A stretch of DNA of 64,000 nucleotides from Flavobacteriales bacterium (GTDB lineage Bacteria > Bacteroidota > Bacteroidia > Flavobacteriales_G > Salibacteraceae): assembly GCA_003499525.1 (NCBI GenBank), contig DNTB01000020.1, forward strand, positions 76,842-140,841, written 5' to 3'. The notes below the pieces were generated by a model. The model was not told the DNA's origin. It ran no database searches and was given only the letters and a program-made list of their open reading frames with translations. Position 1 is the first letter of the stretch. The number at the start of each line of letters is the position of its first letter. This document shows positions 26,704 to 35,118 of the stretch, piece by piece. The position numbers were made by a program, and so were the translations under genes.

Positions 26704-28229
26704 TCCCATTCAATCGTCGATGGTGGCTTAGAGCTTATATCGTATACCACACGGTTAATACCTTTAACTTTATTGATAATTGTACTCGAAATTCTTGCCA
26801 GTATTTCATACGGAATATGAACCCAATCTGCTGTCATGCCGTCTGTTGAGGTTACTGCCCTTAGCGCGACAACCTGCTCGTAGGTCCTTTCGTCGCCCAT
26901 GACTCCAACCGATTGTACGGGCAACAAAATTGATCCGGCTTGCCATATTTTGTCATACCAGCCCGTTTCCTTGAGGATATTGATATAAATGGCATCTGCT
27001 TCCTGAATTAGTCGCACTCGCTCTTTAGAAATCTCGCCCAGAATACGGATGGCAAGCCCAGGACCAGGAAAGGGATGTCTGCCCAATATTTCTTCTGAGA
27101 TTTTCAAAGCTCTACCTACCCTACGAACCTCGTCTTTGAAAAGGGAGCGCAGCGGTTCTACGACTTTCAAGTTCATTTTCTCAGGCAGACCTCCAACATT
27201 ATGATGCGATTTAATGGTGACTGACGGGCCATTAACCGATACTGATTCAATGACATCCGGATAGATGGTTCCCTGACCGAGATATGCAACATCACTAATC
27301 TTATTGGCCTCATTATCAAATACTTCAATAAACTTATTGCCAATAATCTTACGTTTCTTTTCAGGGTCGGAAACTCCGTTCAAAGCGTCTAAAAAAGCCC
27401 GACTTGCATCAACTCCTTTGACGTTGAGTCCCATCCCTTCGTATTGCTTGAGAACCTCAGGGAATTCATCCTTGCGCAGCAGTCCATTATTGACAAAAAT
27501 GCAATAGAGCTGTTTGCCAATGGCCTTATGCAGGAGTGTAGCAGCTACGGTAGAATCTACTCCACCGGATAATCCAAGAACTACCTTGTCTTTTCCAATT
27601 CTTTCTCTAAGCTCATGAATTGTTGAATCAATAAACGATTCCGAAGTCCAATCACCCTTACATCCGCAAATGTCATAGATGAAGTTCTTCAATATTTTTT
27701 TTCCTTCAGTGGTGTGATAGACCTCGGGGTGAAATTGGACACCATGAAATTTTATTTTGTCCATTCTGAAGCCGGCGTTTCCGACATCACTGGTACTGCA
27801 TATAACTTCTGCTCCTCTTGGAAGTTTTGTAATGGTGTCCGCATGTGACATCCATACCTGCGATTGATACTGCAACCCCGAAACCAGTGGGTCTAGGTTG
27901 TCAATGTACGATAAATTGGCCCTCCCGTATTCTCTGGAATCGGATTTTTCGACATCCCCTCCCCGTTCTAAGCTGATCATTTGTGCTCCAAAGCAAATAC
28001 CTAAAACAGGTATGTCTAAACTCTCAAAAGAAATCTTTCTAAGAGGTGCGTTCTCGTCTTTTACAGAAAATGGGCTTCCTGAGAGAATAAGTCCATCTGC
28101 TCCCTGGAGCACTTCATCTGAAACGCTAAAAGGATGAATCTCGCAATATACGTTGTGCTCTCTGACCCTCCGCGCTATAAGTTGGGTGTATTGAGATCCA
28201 AAATCAAGAATGATTATTTTTTCTTGCAT
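26700..28229 (-). CDS. guaA: GMP synthase (glutamine-hydrolysing)
   Basis: A 509-residue enzyme that converts XMP, ATP and glutamine to GMP. The class I amidotransferase domain has Cys79 in GICFGAQ and the His/Glu of FHPEVYH. The synthetase domain has the P-loop LSGGVDSTV and the C-terminal dimerisation domain HPFPGPGLAIRI. Start at ATG 28229 (MQEKIIILDFGSQ) matches the family; it lies only 3 bp after a -7 promoter box. It heads the minus-strand run with the LysM/PBP, DUF4920 and haem lipoprotein genes. Confidence 0.95.
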   Translation of the reverse strand: MQEKIIILDFGSQYTQLIARRVREHNVYCEIHPFSVSDEVLQGADGLILSGSPFSVKDENAPLRKISFESLDIPVLGICFGAQMISLERGGDVEKSDSREYGRANLSYIDNLDPLVSGLQYQSQVWMSHADTITKLPRGAEVICSTSDVGNAGFRMDKIKFHGVQFHPEVYHTTEGKKILKNFIYDICGCKGDWTSESFIDSTIHELRERIGKDKVVLGLSGGVDSTVAATLLHKAIGKQLYCIFVNNGLLRKDEFPEVLKQYEGMGLNVKGVDASRAFLDALNGVSDPEKKRKIIGNKFIEVFDNEANKISDVAYLGQGTIYPDVIESVSVNGPSVTIKSHHNVGGLPEKMNLKVVEPLRSLFKDEVRRVGRALKISEEILGRHPFPGPGLAIRILGEISKERVRLIQEADAIYINILKETGWYDKIWQAGSILLPVQSVGVMGDERTYEQVVALRAVTSTDGMTADWVHIPYEILARISSTIINKVKGINRVVYDISSKPPSTIEWE

Positions 28230-28232
28230 GTG

Positions 28233-28240
28233 CAAATGTA
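28233..28240 (-). promoter_or_regulatory. Promoter -7 box TACATTTG for guaA
   Basis: TACATTTG on the minus strand ends 3 bp before the guaA ATG (28227-28229). The likely transcription start would fall at or next to the initiation codon. No clear TTG is seen at -33. Confidence 0.5.
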
Positions 28241-28267
28241 TGTTTCACTCCTAAAGCCTTGCATGGG

Positions 28268-29854
28268 CTATGCGGGTTGCTTTTTAACAATCTCGTGAAT
28301 TTGCAAGCCTTCCTCCCAAGGGTTCAGCTCGCCGTAAATGATAGGGATGGGGTTTTCGCCCAACATTTTGAATGCCTCTAAAAGGTTGAGCTTTCTTTCC
28401 TGAAAAGTTCCTCCCGGGAACGCTTCTTTCCTCAAACGATTCAAGACTTCCAGTCGGTTCTTAATTTTTCCCTTTCTGGCTTTTTTTACTTTTTTGTTGA
28501 GTACGAGCAGCTTACGGATCATTTGAGCTTCAGCGGCACCTGCTGAAGGAACAAGGGAGTTTTCAATGCTTTTGATCTTTTCTTTAATGACTCTGAAGTC
28601 TTCGCGGATTATTCGTTCCAGCTCGGGAAGCCCAAGATCCTCCACTTCTTCTTCTTTCAGCATCTCACTGAGAATTGTTTCATCATCACGGAATACATCA
28701 GTTAATTCAAATTGAGAAGACTGTATTTTCATCCTGCTTTGATTTCTCAAGATCAAAACCGACGATCTGAGCTTAACCAAGGGGAAAGGAATGGAGAATC
28801 GCTTGAATGATTCTCTCAATTGCAACCAGTATGCTACTTCTGATCCGCCTCCAACATACATAACATTTGGAAGAACAACTTCTTGATACACCGGTCTCAA
28901 CAAAACATTTGGACTAAACCTTTCCGGGTTGCTTTCTAATAATTCATTGATTTCTTCTCCTGAAAATATCAGGTCGGTATTCAGAACGGAGTATTCATCC
29001 TCCCCGGATCTGGTGATCCGTGACCTCAGGTTTTCCTCTGTATAGAAAATGTTCAAATCTCTCGGATTTACCTTTTGTCGATAGGGGTAGTTCTGAAGTG
29101 TTTTGAATACAGATTTATTTGTAATCTGCCGTTCCATCTCCATTTGAAAATATGGCACAAATGCCTTCTTAAAGGTTGAGTTGTTCGCGTCGACTACTAC
29201 CAATCCGTACTTCTCGAAAAGACGGTACACCAATTTTCGGGTCGCCCCGGTCAAAAGAGTTTTATCAGTGTAGCAATCTCTGAGGAGTTGAATAAATTCC
29301 TGACAAGCCTTACAATTGTCTATGCGCCGCTCAATTTCATCCAGCCAAGACAGGTCATCCATTCCAAAATCTCCAACCATACCTTTTTGATCGCTATTCC
29401 AGGTAATTTTCTCATTCTCAAACCAGAAATGATTGATCTCCTCAAAGTCATGATCTTCTGTGGCCATCCAGTATATTGGAACAAAATGAAATTGTTTGTA
29501 CTTCCTATTCAAGTCTTCTGAAATTCGAATGACGGTCAGAATCTTGTAGATAAAATACATTGGACCCGTGGCCAGATTGAGCTGATGCCCTGTTGTGACG
29601 GTGTACGTGTTGTTCTGTCGAAGTGCTTGAATGTTTGCGACGACGGATGGATGTCCGCCCGAATACTCGGCTTCAAGATTCTCAGATAATACATTTCTAT
29701 CGAGACCTCTAAAACCCGATCTGGCGGAAATTGCTTTTTCTACATTATCCAATGAAGGATATAACTCATAGAGATGTTGCAGCGCGGGATCATTACGCAA
29801 ATAATCCAGTACTATTGGCGGGACTATTTTTTTGTTGAATTCAATACTCTCCAA
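28268..29854 (-). CDS. bshC: Bacillithiol biosynthesis cysteine-adding enzyme BshC
   Basis: A 528-residue cytoplasmic protein that joins cysteine to glucosaminyl-malate in the last step of bacillithiol synthesis. It shows TVTTGHQLNLATGPMYFIYKILT, HFVPIYWMATEDHDFEEINHF and YVGGGSEVAYWLQLR blocks, a mid-protein coiled-coil rich in Glu and Lys, and the C-terminal Gly-Gly-Thr-Phe segment, all typical. Length fits. bshA and bshB are not in the window. It starts 11 bp after the rimO stop, so ftsY-rimO-bshC is one run. Confidence 0.93.
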   Translation of the reverse strand: MESIEFNKKIVPPIVLDYLRNDPALQHLYELYPSLDNVEKAISARSGFRGLDRNVLSENLEAEYSGGHPSVVANIQALRQNNTYTVTTGHQLNLATGPMYFIYKILTVIRISEDLNRKYKQFHFVPIYWMATEDHDFEEINHFWFENEKITWNSDQKGMVGDFGMDDLSWLDEIERRIDNCKACQEFIQLLRDCYTDKTLLTGATRKLVYRLFEKYGLVVVDANNSTFKKAFVPYFQMEMERQITNKSVFKTLQNYPYRQKVNPRDLNIFYTEENLRSRITRSGEDEYSVLNTDLIFSGEEINELLESNPERFSPNVLLRPVYQEVVLPNVMYVGGGSEVAYWLQLRESFKRFSIPFPLVKLRSSVLILRNQSRMKIQSSQFELTDVFRDDETILSEMLKEEEVEDLGLPELERIIREDFRVIKEKIKSIENSLVPSAGAAEAQMIRKLLVLNKKVKKARKGKIKNRLEVLNRLRKEAFPGGTFQERKLNLLEAFKMLGENPIPIIYGELNPWEEGLQIHEIVKKQPA

Positions 29855-29865
29855 GCGAATTGCTT

Positions 29866-31173
29866 TTAGTGTGGCAATGCAAATAAATCATAGGGTTCCA
29901 CAGAATCGACCTTTACCTTGTAAAATGATCCTGATTTCCATCCTCTTGTAGCATCTACTGGAATAAAAACTTCATTGTCTACTTCTGGAGAATCATGTTC
30001 TGTGCGGCCCACCCAATACCCGGACTCCGCACGATCGATTAAAACTTTTTGAACAGATCCTACTTTTGCCAGATTATGCGCCAGAGAAATATCCTGCTGA
30101 GCTGCCATTACTTCTTCCATTCGCCGTTTTTTCACTTCCTCCGGGACATCATCTTTAAGAAGATGTGCAGTTGTGTCTTCTTCATGAGAATAGGTGAACA
30201 CGCCTACACGATCGAATCTCTGTTCTTCCAACCATCCAAGAAGCATTTCGTGATCGACATTCCGTTCTCCGGGAAAGCCTGAAATCAAAGTCGTTCTTAT
30301 TGCTATATCAGGTACGGTGTTTCTAATTTTTTCTAATAATCGATTTGTGGCCCCGGCATTGCTCATTCTGCGCATTCTTTTGAGCATATAGTCGCTAATG
30401 TGTTGGAGAGGCATATCCAGATAGTTGCAGATGTTGGTCCGGTCACGTATAGTAGGCAATATTTCTTCCGGAAAGGCAGATGGATAAGCATAATGTAGTC
30501 TTATCCATTCTATACCCTCTACATCAGCAAGGCGAAGCAAAAGCTCATTAAGCATTCTTTTACCGTAGATGTCAATACCGTAGAAGGTCAGGTCCTGAGC
30601 AATCAATAGGAGTTCTTTAACTCCTTTTCGAGCAAGATTAGAAGCCTGGTTCACAAGATCTTCCATCGGGAACGATGTATGGCCACCACGCATTAAAGGG
30701 ATAGCACAAAACGAACATGTTCGGTCGCAACCTTCGGATATCTTGAAATAAGCATAATGTGAGGGTGTTGTAATAAGACGCTCTCCAACAAGTTCCTTTC
30801 GGTAATCTGCTTTGAGTGTTTTTAGAATTCGGGTAAAATCATGTGTTCCATACCAGCCGTCAACTTCAGGCATTTCTGCCTTTAGATCGCTCATATACCG
30901 CTCTGATAAACAACCCATTACAATAATTTTTTGGGTTCTGCCCTGTTCTTTAGCATCTATCCAGTGAAGGATAGTATCTATAGACTCCTCTTTGGCATCA
31001 CCTATGAAACCACAGGTATTAATGAGTACTGTATGAGGGTCTTCGTGAGTTAAATCCTGAAGAATTCTGCCGGTTTGTAGTCTTCCCATGATCAATTCAG
31101 AATCATATAAATTCTTGGAGCAGCCGAGGGTAACTACATGCACCTTTTCATCTTTTGTGGACTTAGTCTTCAT
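29866..31173 (-). CDS. rimO: Ribosomal protein S12 methylthiotransferase RimO
   Basis: A 435-residue radical-SAM methylthiotransferase that modifies an Asp of ribosomal protein S12. The N-terminal iron-sulphur cluster is held by Cys18, Cys54 and Cys88 (LGCSKN, NTCGFI, MGCLSE). The radical-SAM cluster is Cys149, Cys153 and Cys156 in SEGCDRTCSFCAIP. A TRAM domain closes the protein (VDRAESGYWVGRTEHDSPEVDNEV). It is adjacent to ftsY with no gap and followed by bshC after 11 bp. Confidence 0.95.
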   Translation of the reverse strand: MKTKSTKDEKVHVVTLGCSKNLYDSELIMGRLQTGRILQDLTHEDPHTVLINTCGFIGDAKEESIDTILHWIDAKEQGRTQKIIVMGCLSERYMSDLKAEMPEVDGWYGTHDFTRILKTLKADYRKELVGERLITTPSHYAYFKISEGCDRTCSFCAIPLMRGGHTSFPMEDLVNQASNLARKGVKELLLIAQDLTFYGIDIYGKRMLNELLLRLADVEGIEWIRLHYAYPSAFPEEILPTIRDRTNICNYLDMPLQHISDYMLKRMRRMSNAGATNRLLEKIRNTVPDIAIRTTLISGFPGERNVDHEMLLGWLEEQRFDRVGVFTYSHEEDTTAHLLKDDVPEEVKKRRMEEVMAAQQDISLAHNLAKVGSVQKVLIDRAESGYWVGRTEHDSPEVDNEVFIPVDATRGWKSGSFYKVKVDSVEPYDLFALPH

Positions 31174-32133
31174 TTAATCGCTAAAAATTGAATCGACAAA
31201 TGTCTTTTTGTCAAAGATCTGGAGGTCTTCAATTTTTTCACCAACCCCAATATATTTCACAGGTACCTGAAACTGATCGGAAACACCGATGACGACTCCG
31301 CCCTTGGCTGTTCCATCCAGTTTAGTCAGTGCAAGTGCAGAAACTTCGGTAGCTTCCGTAAAGTGCTTAGCCTGTTCGAACGCATTCTGTCCAGTGGAAG
31401 CATCGAGCACTAATAGTACTTCATGCGGTGCATCCGGAATCACTTTCGACATGACGGATTTTATTTTTGAAAGCTCCTTCATCAAATTCACTTTGTTGTG
31501 CAATCTTCCTGCGGTGTCAATAATTACGACGTCTGATCCTTTTGAAACGGCTGAGGACAAGGTATCGAAAGCTACCGAAGCTGGGTCAGAGCCCATTTTC
31601 TGGGAAATAACAGGAACGTCCACTCTTTCTCCCCAAATCTTGAGTTGGTCAATTGCCGCGGCCCGAAAAGTATCCGCTGCTCCAAGCATCACGGAGTAGC
31701 CACTTTTTTTCAGTTGATAGGCCAGTTTACCAATGGTTGTGGTTTTGCCCACTCCATTAACACCAACCACCATGATGACGTAGGGAACTTCTTTTTTTGG
31801 AATGATGAGTTGATCCTCTCCCAGAACATCATTATCAGCAAGTAAGGTGGCAATTTCTTCTCTCAAGATTTTGTTCAATTCATTTGTGCCCAGGTATTTG
31901 TCTCGAGCTACACGTTTCTCTATTCTTTCAATAATTCGCAAAGTGGTATCCACACCAACATCAGAAGTAACCAGAATTTCCTCCAGCTCATCCAACACCT
32001 CATCATCCACTTCAGATTTACCGGCCACTGAGCGGGAGAGCTTTGTTAGAATACCCTCTTTGGTTTTTTGGAGTCCCTGATCGAACTTCTCTTTCTTTTC
32101 TTTGTCTCTTGAAAATATATTACGCCACCCCAT
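31174..32133 (-). CDS. ftsY: Signal recognition particle receptor FtsY
   Basis: A 319-residue SRP-receptor GTPase that docks SRP-ribosome complexes at the inner membrane. The charged N-terminal helix (EKFDQGLQKTKEG) leads into the NG domain, with GVNGVGKTTTIGKLA (G1), GAADTFRAAAIDQL, IDTAGRLHNKVNLM and TKLDGTAKGG. I choose ATG 32133 (MGWRNIFSRDK): the alternative at 32154 lies within the -7 promoter box at 32152-32159. The acidic A domain is short, as normal in Bacteroidota. It is transcribed from its own promoter after the ribosomal-cluster terminator. Confidence 0.93.
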   Translation of the reverse strand: MGWRNIFSRDKEKKEKFDQGLQKTKEGILTKLSRSVAGKSEVDDEVLDELEEILVTSDVGVDTTLRIIERIEKRVARDKYLGTNELNKILREEIATLLADNDVLGEDQLIIPKKEVPYVIMVVGVNGVGKTTTIGKLAYQLKKSGYSVMLGAADTFRAAAIDQLKIWGERVDVPVISQKMGSDPASVAFDTLSSAVSKGSDVVIIDTAGRLHNKVNLMKELSKIKSVMSKVIPDAPHEVLLVLDASTGQNAFEQAKHFTEATEVSALALTKLDGTAKGGVVIGVSDQFQVPVKYIGVGEKIEDLQIFDKKTFVDSIFSD

Positions 32134-32151
32134 TTTCTCTGCAAAATCGGC

Positions 32152-32179
32152 CAAAATTAAATAAAAAAGGCCCCTTCAA
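32152..32179 (-). promoter_or_regulatory. Promoter for ftsY: TTG, 17 bp, TAATTTTG
   Basis: A minus-strand TTG (32177-32179) and TAATTTTG (32152-32159) are 17 bp apart. The TTG lies inside the terminator stem of the rpmB cluster, so the terminator and the promoter overlap. The ftsY ATG at 32133 is 18 bp after the box. Confidence 0.6.
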
Positions 32180-32190
32180 TTGAAGGAGCC
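32162..32190 (-). terminator. Rho-independent terminator after the rpmB-rpmG-DUF4295 cluster
   Basis: On the minus strand GGCTCCTTCAA pairs with TTGAAGGGGCC (32169-32190, one G-T wobble, near-zero loop), followed by a TTTTTT run (32163-32168). It sits 28 bp past the DUF4295 stop and ahead of ftsY. Confidence 0.8.
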
Positions 32191-32218
32191 CCGTCAATGC
32201 TGTGCTCTGCAAACTAAA

Positions 32219-32371
32219 CTACTTTGCCAGATAGTCTTTAACCGCGTCCACTGGTAATATCTTCTCTTCAAAGAAATACGAACCAGTTTCTTTAGATTTC
32301 ACTGCCTTAATGACCTTTGTGATGTCTTTTGCTCCACCCCTACCAAGGGTTGCTACAGTTTTCTTAGCCAT
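32219..32371 (-). CDS. DUF4295 small ribosome-cluster protein, 50 aa
   Basis: A short gene found by reading the minus strand from the ATG at 32369-32371. It gives a 50-residue basic protein beginning MAKKTVATLGRGGAKDITKV and ending VDAVKDYLAK. It matches DUF4295, a Bacteroidota-specific small protein that always follows rpmB and rpmG. It starts 6 bp after the rpmG stop, so it is cotranscribed with the two ribosomal-protein genes. Its position points to the ribosome, but no role is known. Confidence 0.9.
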   Translation of the reverse strand: MAKKTVATLGRGGAKDITKVIKAVKSKETGSYFFEEKILPVDAVKDYLAK

Positions 32372-32377
32372 GGTCTG

Positions 32378-32563
32378 TTATTTTATCTCTTTATGAACGG
32401 TTACTTTTTTCAAAATCGGATTGTACTTCTTCAGCTCAAGTCTGTCAGGAGTATTTTTCCTGTTTTTTGTTGTGATATACCTTGATGTACCGGGCATCCC
32501 ACTCGTTTTATGCTCTGTACATTCCAGAATAACCTGAATTCTATTACCTTTTTTCTTTGCCAT
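32378..32563 (-). CDS. rpmG: 50S ribosomal protein L33
   Basis: A 61-residue L33: MAKKKGNRIQVILECTEH, then RYITTKNRKNTPDRLELKKYNP and a basic tail. Only one Cys (Cys15) is present, so the zinc-ribbon of the C-plus form is absent; this is the C-minus zinc-free type. It lies 12 bp after rpmB and 6 bp before DUF4295. Confidence 0.95.
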   Translation of the reverse strand: MAKKKGNRIQVILECTEHKTSGMPGTSRYITTKNRKNTPDRLELKKYNPILKKVTVHKEIK

Positions 32564-32575
32564 CTCTTACAGTTA

Positions 32576-32815
32576 TTAGCCTTTATAAAAGCCTTTTTCA
32601 CGGGCTTCTTTCAGACAAACGCTAAGTCCTTTTTTATTGATGTTCCTTATTCCTGCGGCAGACACTTTCAATGTAATCCACTTATCCTCCTCGGCGAGGT
32701 AGAATTTTTTTACATGCAGGTTGGGTTTAAAAACTCGCTTCGTCTTCTTATTGGAATGAGAAACGTTGTTTCCAACCATTAATTTTTTACCAGTTATTTC
32801 ACAAATATTCGCCAT
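32576..32815 (-). CDS. rpmB: 50S ribosomal protein L28
   Basis: A 79-residue L28, starting at ATG 32815 (MANICEITGKKLMVGNNVSHSN), which is the conserved N-terminus. In-frame codons up to 32857 overlap the promoter and are not used. The tail SAAGIRNINKKGLSVCL is typical. It heads the rpmB-rpmG-DUF4295 run. Confidence 0.95.
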   Translation of the reverse strand: MANICEITGKKLMVGNNVSHSNKKTKRVFKPNLHVKKFYLAEEDKWITLKVSAAGIRNINKKGLSVCLKEAREKGFYKG

Positions 32816-32854
32816 TGGAAATCCTCTTGCTGTTCTGTTTCTGAAAACGGGGTG

Positions 32855-32862
32855 CAAATATA
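32855..32862 (-). promoter_or_regulatory. Promoter -7 box TATATTTG for the rpmB cluster
   Basis: An exact TAnnTTTG match on the minus strand, 39 bp before the rpmB ATG at 32815. This leader is long enough for a Shine-Dalgarno or a regulatory element, unlike the near-leaderless cases elsewhere in the window. Confidence 0.6.
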
Positions 32863-32880
32863 GACTTATTTCTGAATTTT

Positions 32881-34125
32881 TCAGGCGCTAATTAATTCTT
32901 TTCGAAGCATATGGAGCGCTGTTTCTGCACTGACACGGATGTTCGTAGTTCTATCTTTTAAGAAATTGTATTTGCGTGCTTTCAATCCGTTCTTACCTGC
33001 TACCGCCATCCAAACTGTACCTACAGGTTTTTCCTCTGTGCCTCCATCAGGACCGGCGATACCTGAAATTGCGATACCATAGTCTGTATTCATTAACAGC
33101 CGGACATTTGTTGCCATTTCAGAAACCACTTCCATACTGACTGCCCCATGATCGGCAATAGTACTTTCCTGGACATTGAGTCGATCTATTTTTTCCTGAT
33201 TGCTATAGGTGATCAAACCACCAGGAAAGTATACTGAACTTCCCGGAACGCTTGTTATTAAATGGGAGAGATAACCACCAGTGCAGCTTTCGGCGGTTGC
33301 AACCGTTTTTCCTCGTTGTCGAAGAATTTCTCCCACAATATCTTGTAATGAGCGATCTCCCAATCCATAAATCATTCCGGGTATTACTTTATGCAACTCC
33401 GCAGTCCACTTCTCGATTTGTTGATTCATAGCATCCAAATCATCTCCTTCCAAACCAATTCTTAGCCGAACTTTTCCAATAGAAGGAAGATATGCGAGCT
33501 TGGCCCCTTCCATCTCAATCATCATTTGCCAATCTCTGATGCGCTCCATTAATGAGGACTCTCCCAATCCTCGTGTAAGAACGGTATACTCAACTCGTTT
33601 TACTCCTTTGGTATTTTGAGCGATGAAAGGCAATACCTCGCTCTTCATCATATCTTTCATTTCAACAGGTACACCGGGCATAGAAACTACAATCTTTCCG
33701 TCCTGATGAAAAAGCATACCAGGGGCTGTGCCTATCTGGTTTTTTATCGGGATACAGGACTCCGGCACCATCGCCTGTTCCCTGTTGACCTCTGGCATGG
33801 GCACCCCAATGCGCTTAAATACAGCTTTAACATCCTCAAAAACACTTTCATTAAATACCAGTTTCGTATTGAAGAAACTGGTTAGTGCATTCTTGGTAAG
33901 GTCATCGTTTGTTGGGCCTAGTCCACCCGTAATCAATACAATGTCACTCTCCTGTAACGCTCTCTTGAGCGTTTTATGAATGGCTTTTTGTTCATCCTTA
34001 ATCGTGGAGATTCTATTAGCCCGCATACCAATTTGCAGAAGTTGAGCAGCCATCCATTGCGAATTAGTATCCACAATCTGGCCAATAAGGATTTCATCAC
34101 CAATGGTTATTATTTCAACACTCAT
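32881..34125 (-). CDS. cinA: CinA family protein (NMN deamidase/ADP-ribose pyrophosphatase type)
   Basis: A 414-residue protein with an N-terminal MoCF/COG1058 domain (ITIGDEILIGQIVDTNSQWMA, ITGGLGPTNDDLT) and a C-terminal CinA domain (VATAESCTGGYLSHLITSVPGSS, GIAGPDGGTEEKPVGTVW), linked by a short middle domain. CinA proteins hydrolyse ADP-ribose and deamidate nicotinamide mononucleotide in NAD recycling; competence links are species-dependent. It stands alone, with its promoter 4 bp ahead of its ATG. It is divergent from the nucleoside phosphorylase. Confidence 0.92.
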   Translation of the reverse strand: MSVEIITIGDEILIGQIVDTNSQWMAAQLLQIGMRANRISTIKDEQKAIHKTLKRALQESDIVLITGGLGPTNDDLTKNALTSFFNTKLVFNESVFEDVKAVFKRIGVPMPEVNREQAMVPESCIPIKNQIGTAPGMLFHQDGKIVVSMPGVPVEMKDMMKSEVLPFIAQNTKGVKRVEYTVLTRGLGESSLMERIRDWQMMIEMEGAKLAYLPSIGKVRLRIGLEGDDLDAMNQQIEKWTAELHKVIPGMIYGLGDRSLQDIVGEILRQRGKTVATAESCTGGYLSHLITSVPGSSVYFPGGLITYSNQEKIDRLNVQESTIADHGAVSMEVVSEMATNVRLLMNTDYGIAISGIAGPDGGTEEKPVGTVWMAVAGKNGLKARKYNFLKDRTTNIRVSAETALHMLRKELISA

Positions 34126-34129
34126 TTCT

Positions 34130-34137
34130 CAAAGGTA
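34130..34137 (-). promoter_or_regulatory. Promoter -7 box TACCTTTG for cinA
   Basis: TACCTTTG on the minus strand ends 4 bp before the cinA ATG (34123-34125), predicting a near-leaderless transcript. The intergenic gap is only 20 bp, so the two divergent promoters must overlap. Confidence 0.5.
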
Positions 34138-34145
34138 GATTTACA

Positions 34146-35033
34146 ATGTTATATGTTTGGACAAATCAAAAAGAATTGGCTTCTCTAATAAGTTCAGAAT
34201 TAATCAAGGCTAATAGTGGTAAAGTTTACCATCTAGATCTAAGAAAAGAAGATATTTCAGATACCATTATTCTTGTTGGTGATCAGGATAGGGTCGCTAA
34301 GATTTCTTCCAGGTTTGAATCCATAAGATTCAAGAATCAGCATCGCGAATTCGTCACTCATACGGGCACTTACAGAGGTAGAGATCTTACAGTCATGTCT
34401 ACTGGAATAGGAACCGATAACATCGACATTGCCATCAATGAACTGGATGCTTTGGTCAATTCGGATCCAGATGAAGGTCTTGTTAAATTGACGTTGTTGC
34501 GTTTGGGAACGAGTGGTGCGCTGCACAATGACATTCCTATCGGTTCTTTTTTAATGAGCTCAGGAGCATTGGGACTGGACGGTCTGATGCATTATTACCG
34601 CACTCATCAATCATTTGAGGAGCAACAGATTCAACAGGCTTTAGCTCGTGAAATAGATTGGCCAAAAAATGCCGCTAAACCCTACTATTTTGATGCAGAC
34701 CCGCAACTAATGAATACTTTATGCGGGGATGGAATTCTATCGGGTATTACAGCAACAGCTCATGGTTTTTATGGGCCACAGGGAAGAAGACTTAGGGCGG
34801 AGTTGAGCACTGATATTGCTACCTCTCTGGCCGAATGGAAGTATGATACCCTGCGCATAACAAGTTTTGAAATGGAAACCTCTGCTTTGTATGGGTTGAG
34901 CAAGACACTAGGGCATAGAGCCTGTACGATTTGTGCCATTATTGCCAATCGGAGCCAGGGTGTTTTTAGCTCAGACTATCAATCTATTGTCGACCAACTC
35001 ATTGAATATGTGCTCAATAAGTTAACAACTTAA
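34146..35033 (+). CDS. Nucleoside phosphorylase (uridine phosphorylase-like)
   Basis: A 295-residue NP-I family phosphorylase that splits a nucleoside with phosphate into base and ribose-1-phosphate. Recognisable parts are VYHLDLRKEDISDTIILVGDQDRV, FVTHTGTYRGRDLTVMSTGIG, RLGTSGALHNDIPIGSF and FEMETSALYGLSKTLGH near residue 250. The start is uncertain. The ATG 34146 precedes a TATGTTTG box (34152-34159), so a TTG at 34176 (giving 285 residues beginning near ASLISSELIKA) may be real; that form better matches relatives. Substrate preference, uridine versus purine, is not decided by the sequence I can see. Confidence 0.85.
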   Translation: MLYVWTNQKELASLISSELIKANSGKVYHLDLRKEDISDTIILVGDQDRVAKISSRFESIRFKNQHREFVTHTGTYRGRDLTVMSTGIGTDNIDIAINELDALVNSDPDEGLVKLTLLRLGTSGALHNDIPIGSFLMSSGALGLDGLMHYYRTHQSFEEQQIQQALAREIDWPKNAAKPYYFDADPQLMNTLCGDGILSGITATAHGFYGPQGRRLRAELSTDIATSLAEWKYDTLRITSFEMETSALYGLSKTLGHRACTICAIIANRSQGVFSSDYQSIVDQLIEYVLNKLTT

Positions 35034-35080
35034 TTGTTAAAAGAAAATTCATACTCATTTAATACAGAAAATCGTCGTGG

Positions 35081-35088
35081 TAGATTTG
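35081..35088 (+). promoter_or_regulatory. Promoter -7 box TAGATTTG
   Basis: An exact TAnnTTTG match 30 bp before the ATG of the SirB1-like gene at 35119. No clear TTG at the -33 distance. Confidence 0.45.
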
Positions 35089-35118
35089 GTTTGGTTAAAA
35101 AGCCGATAAATAGCTTCG

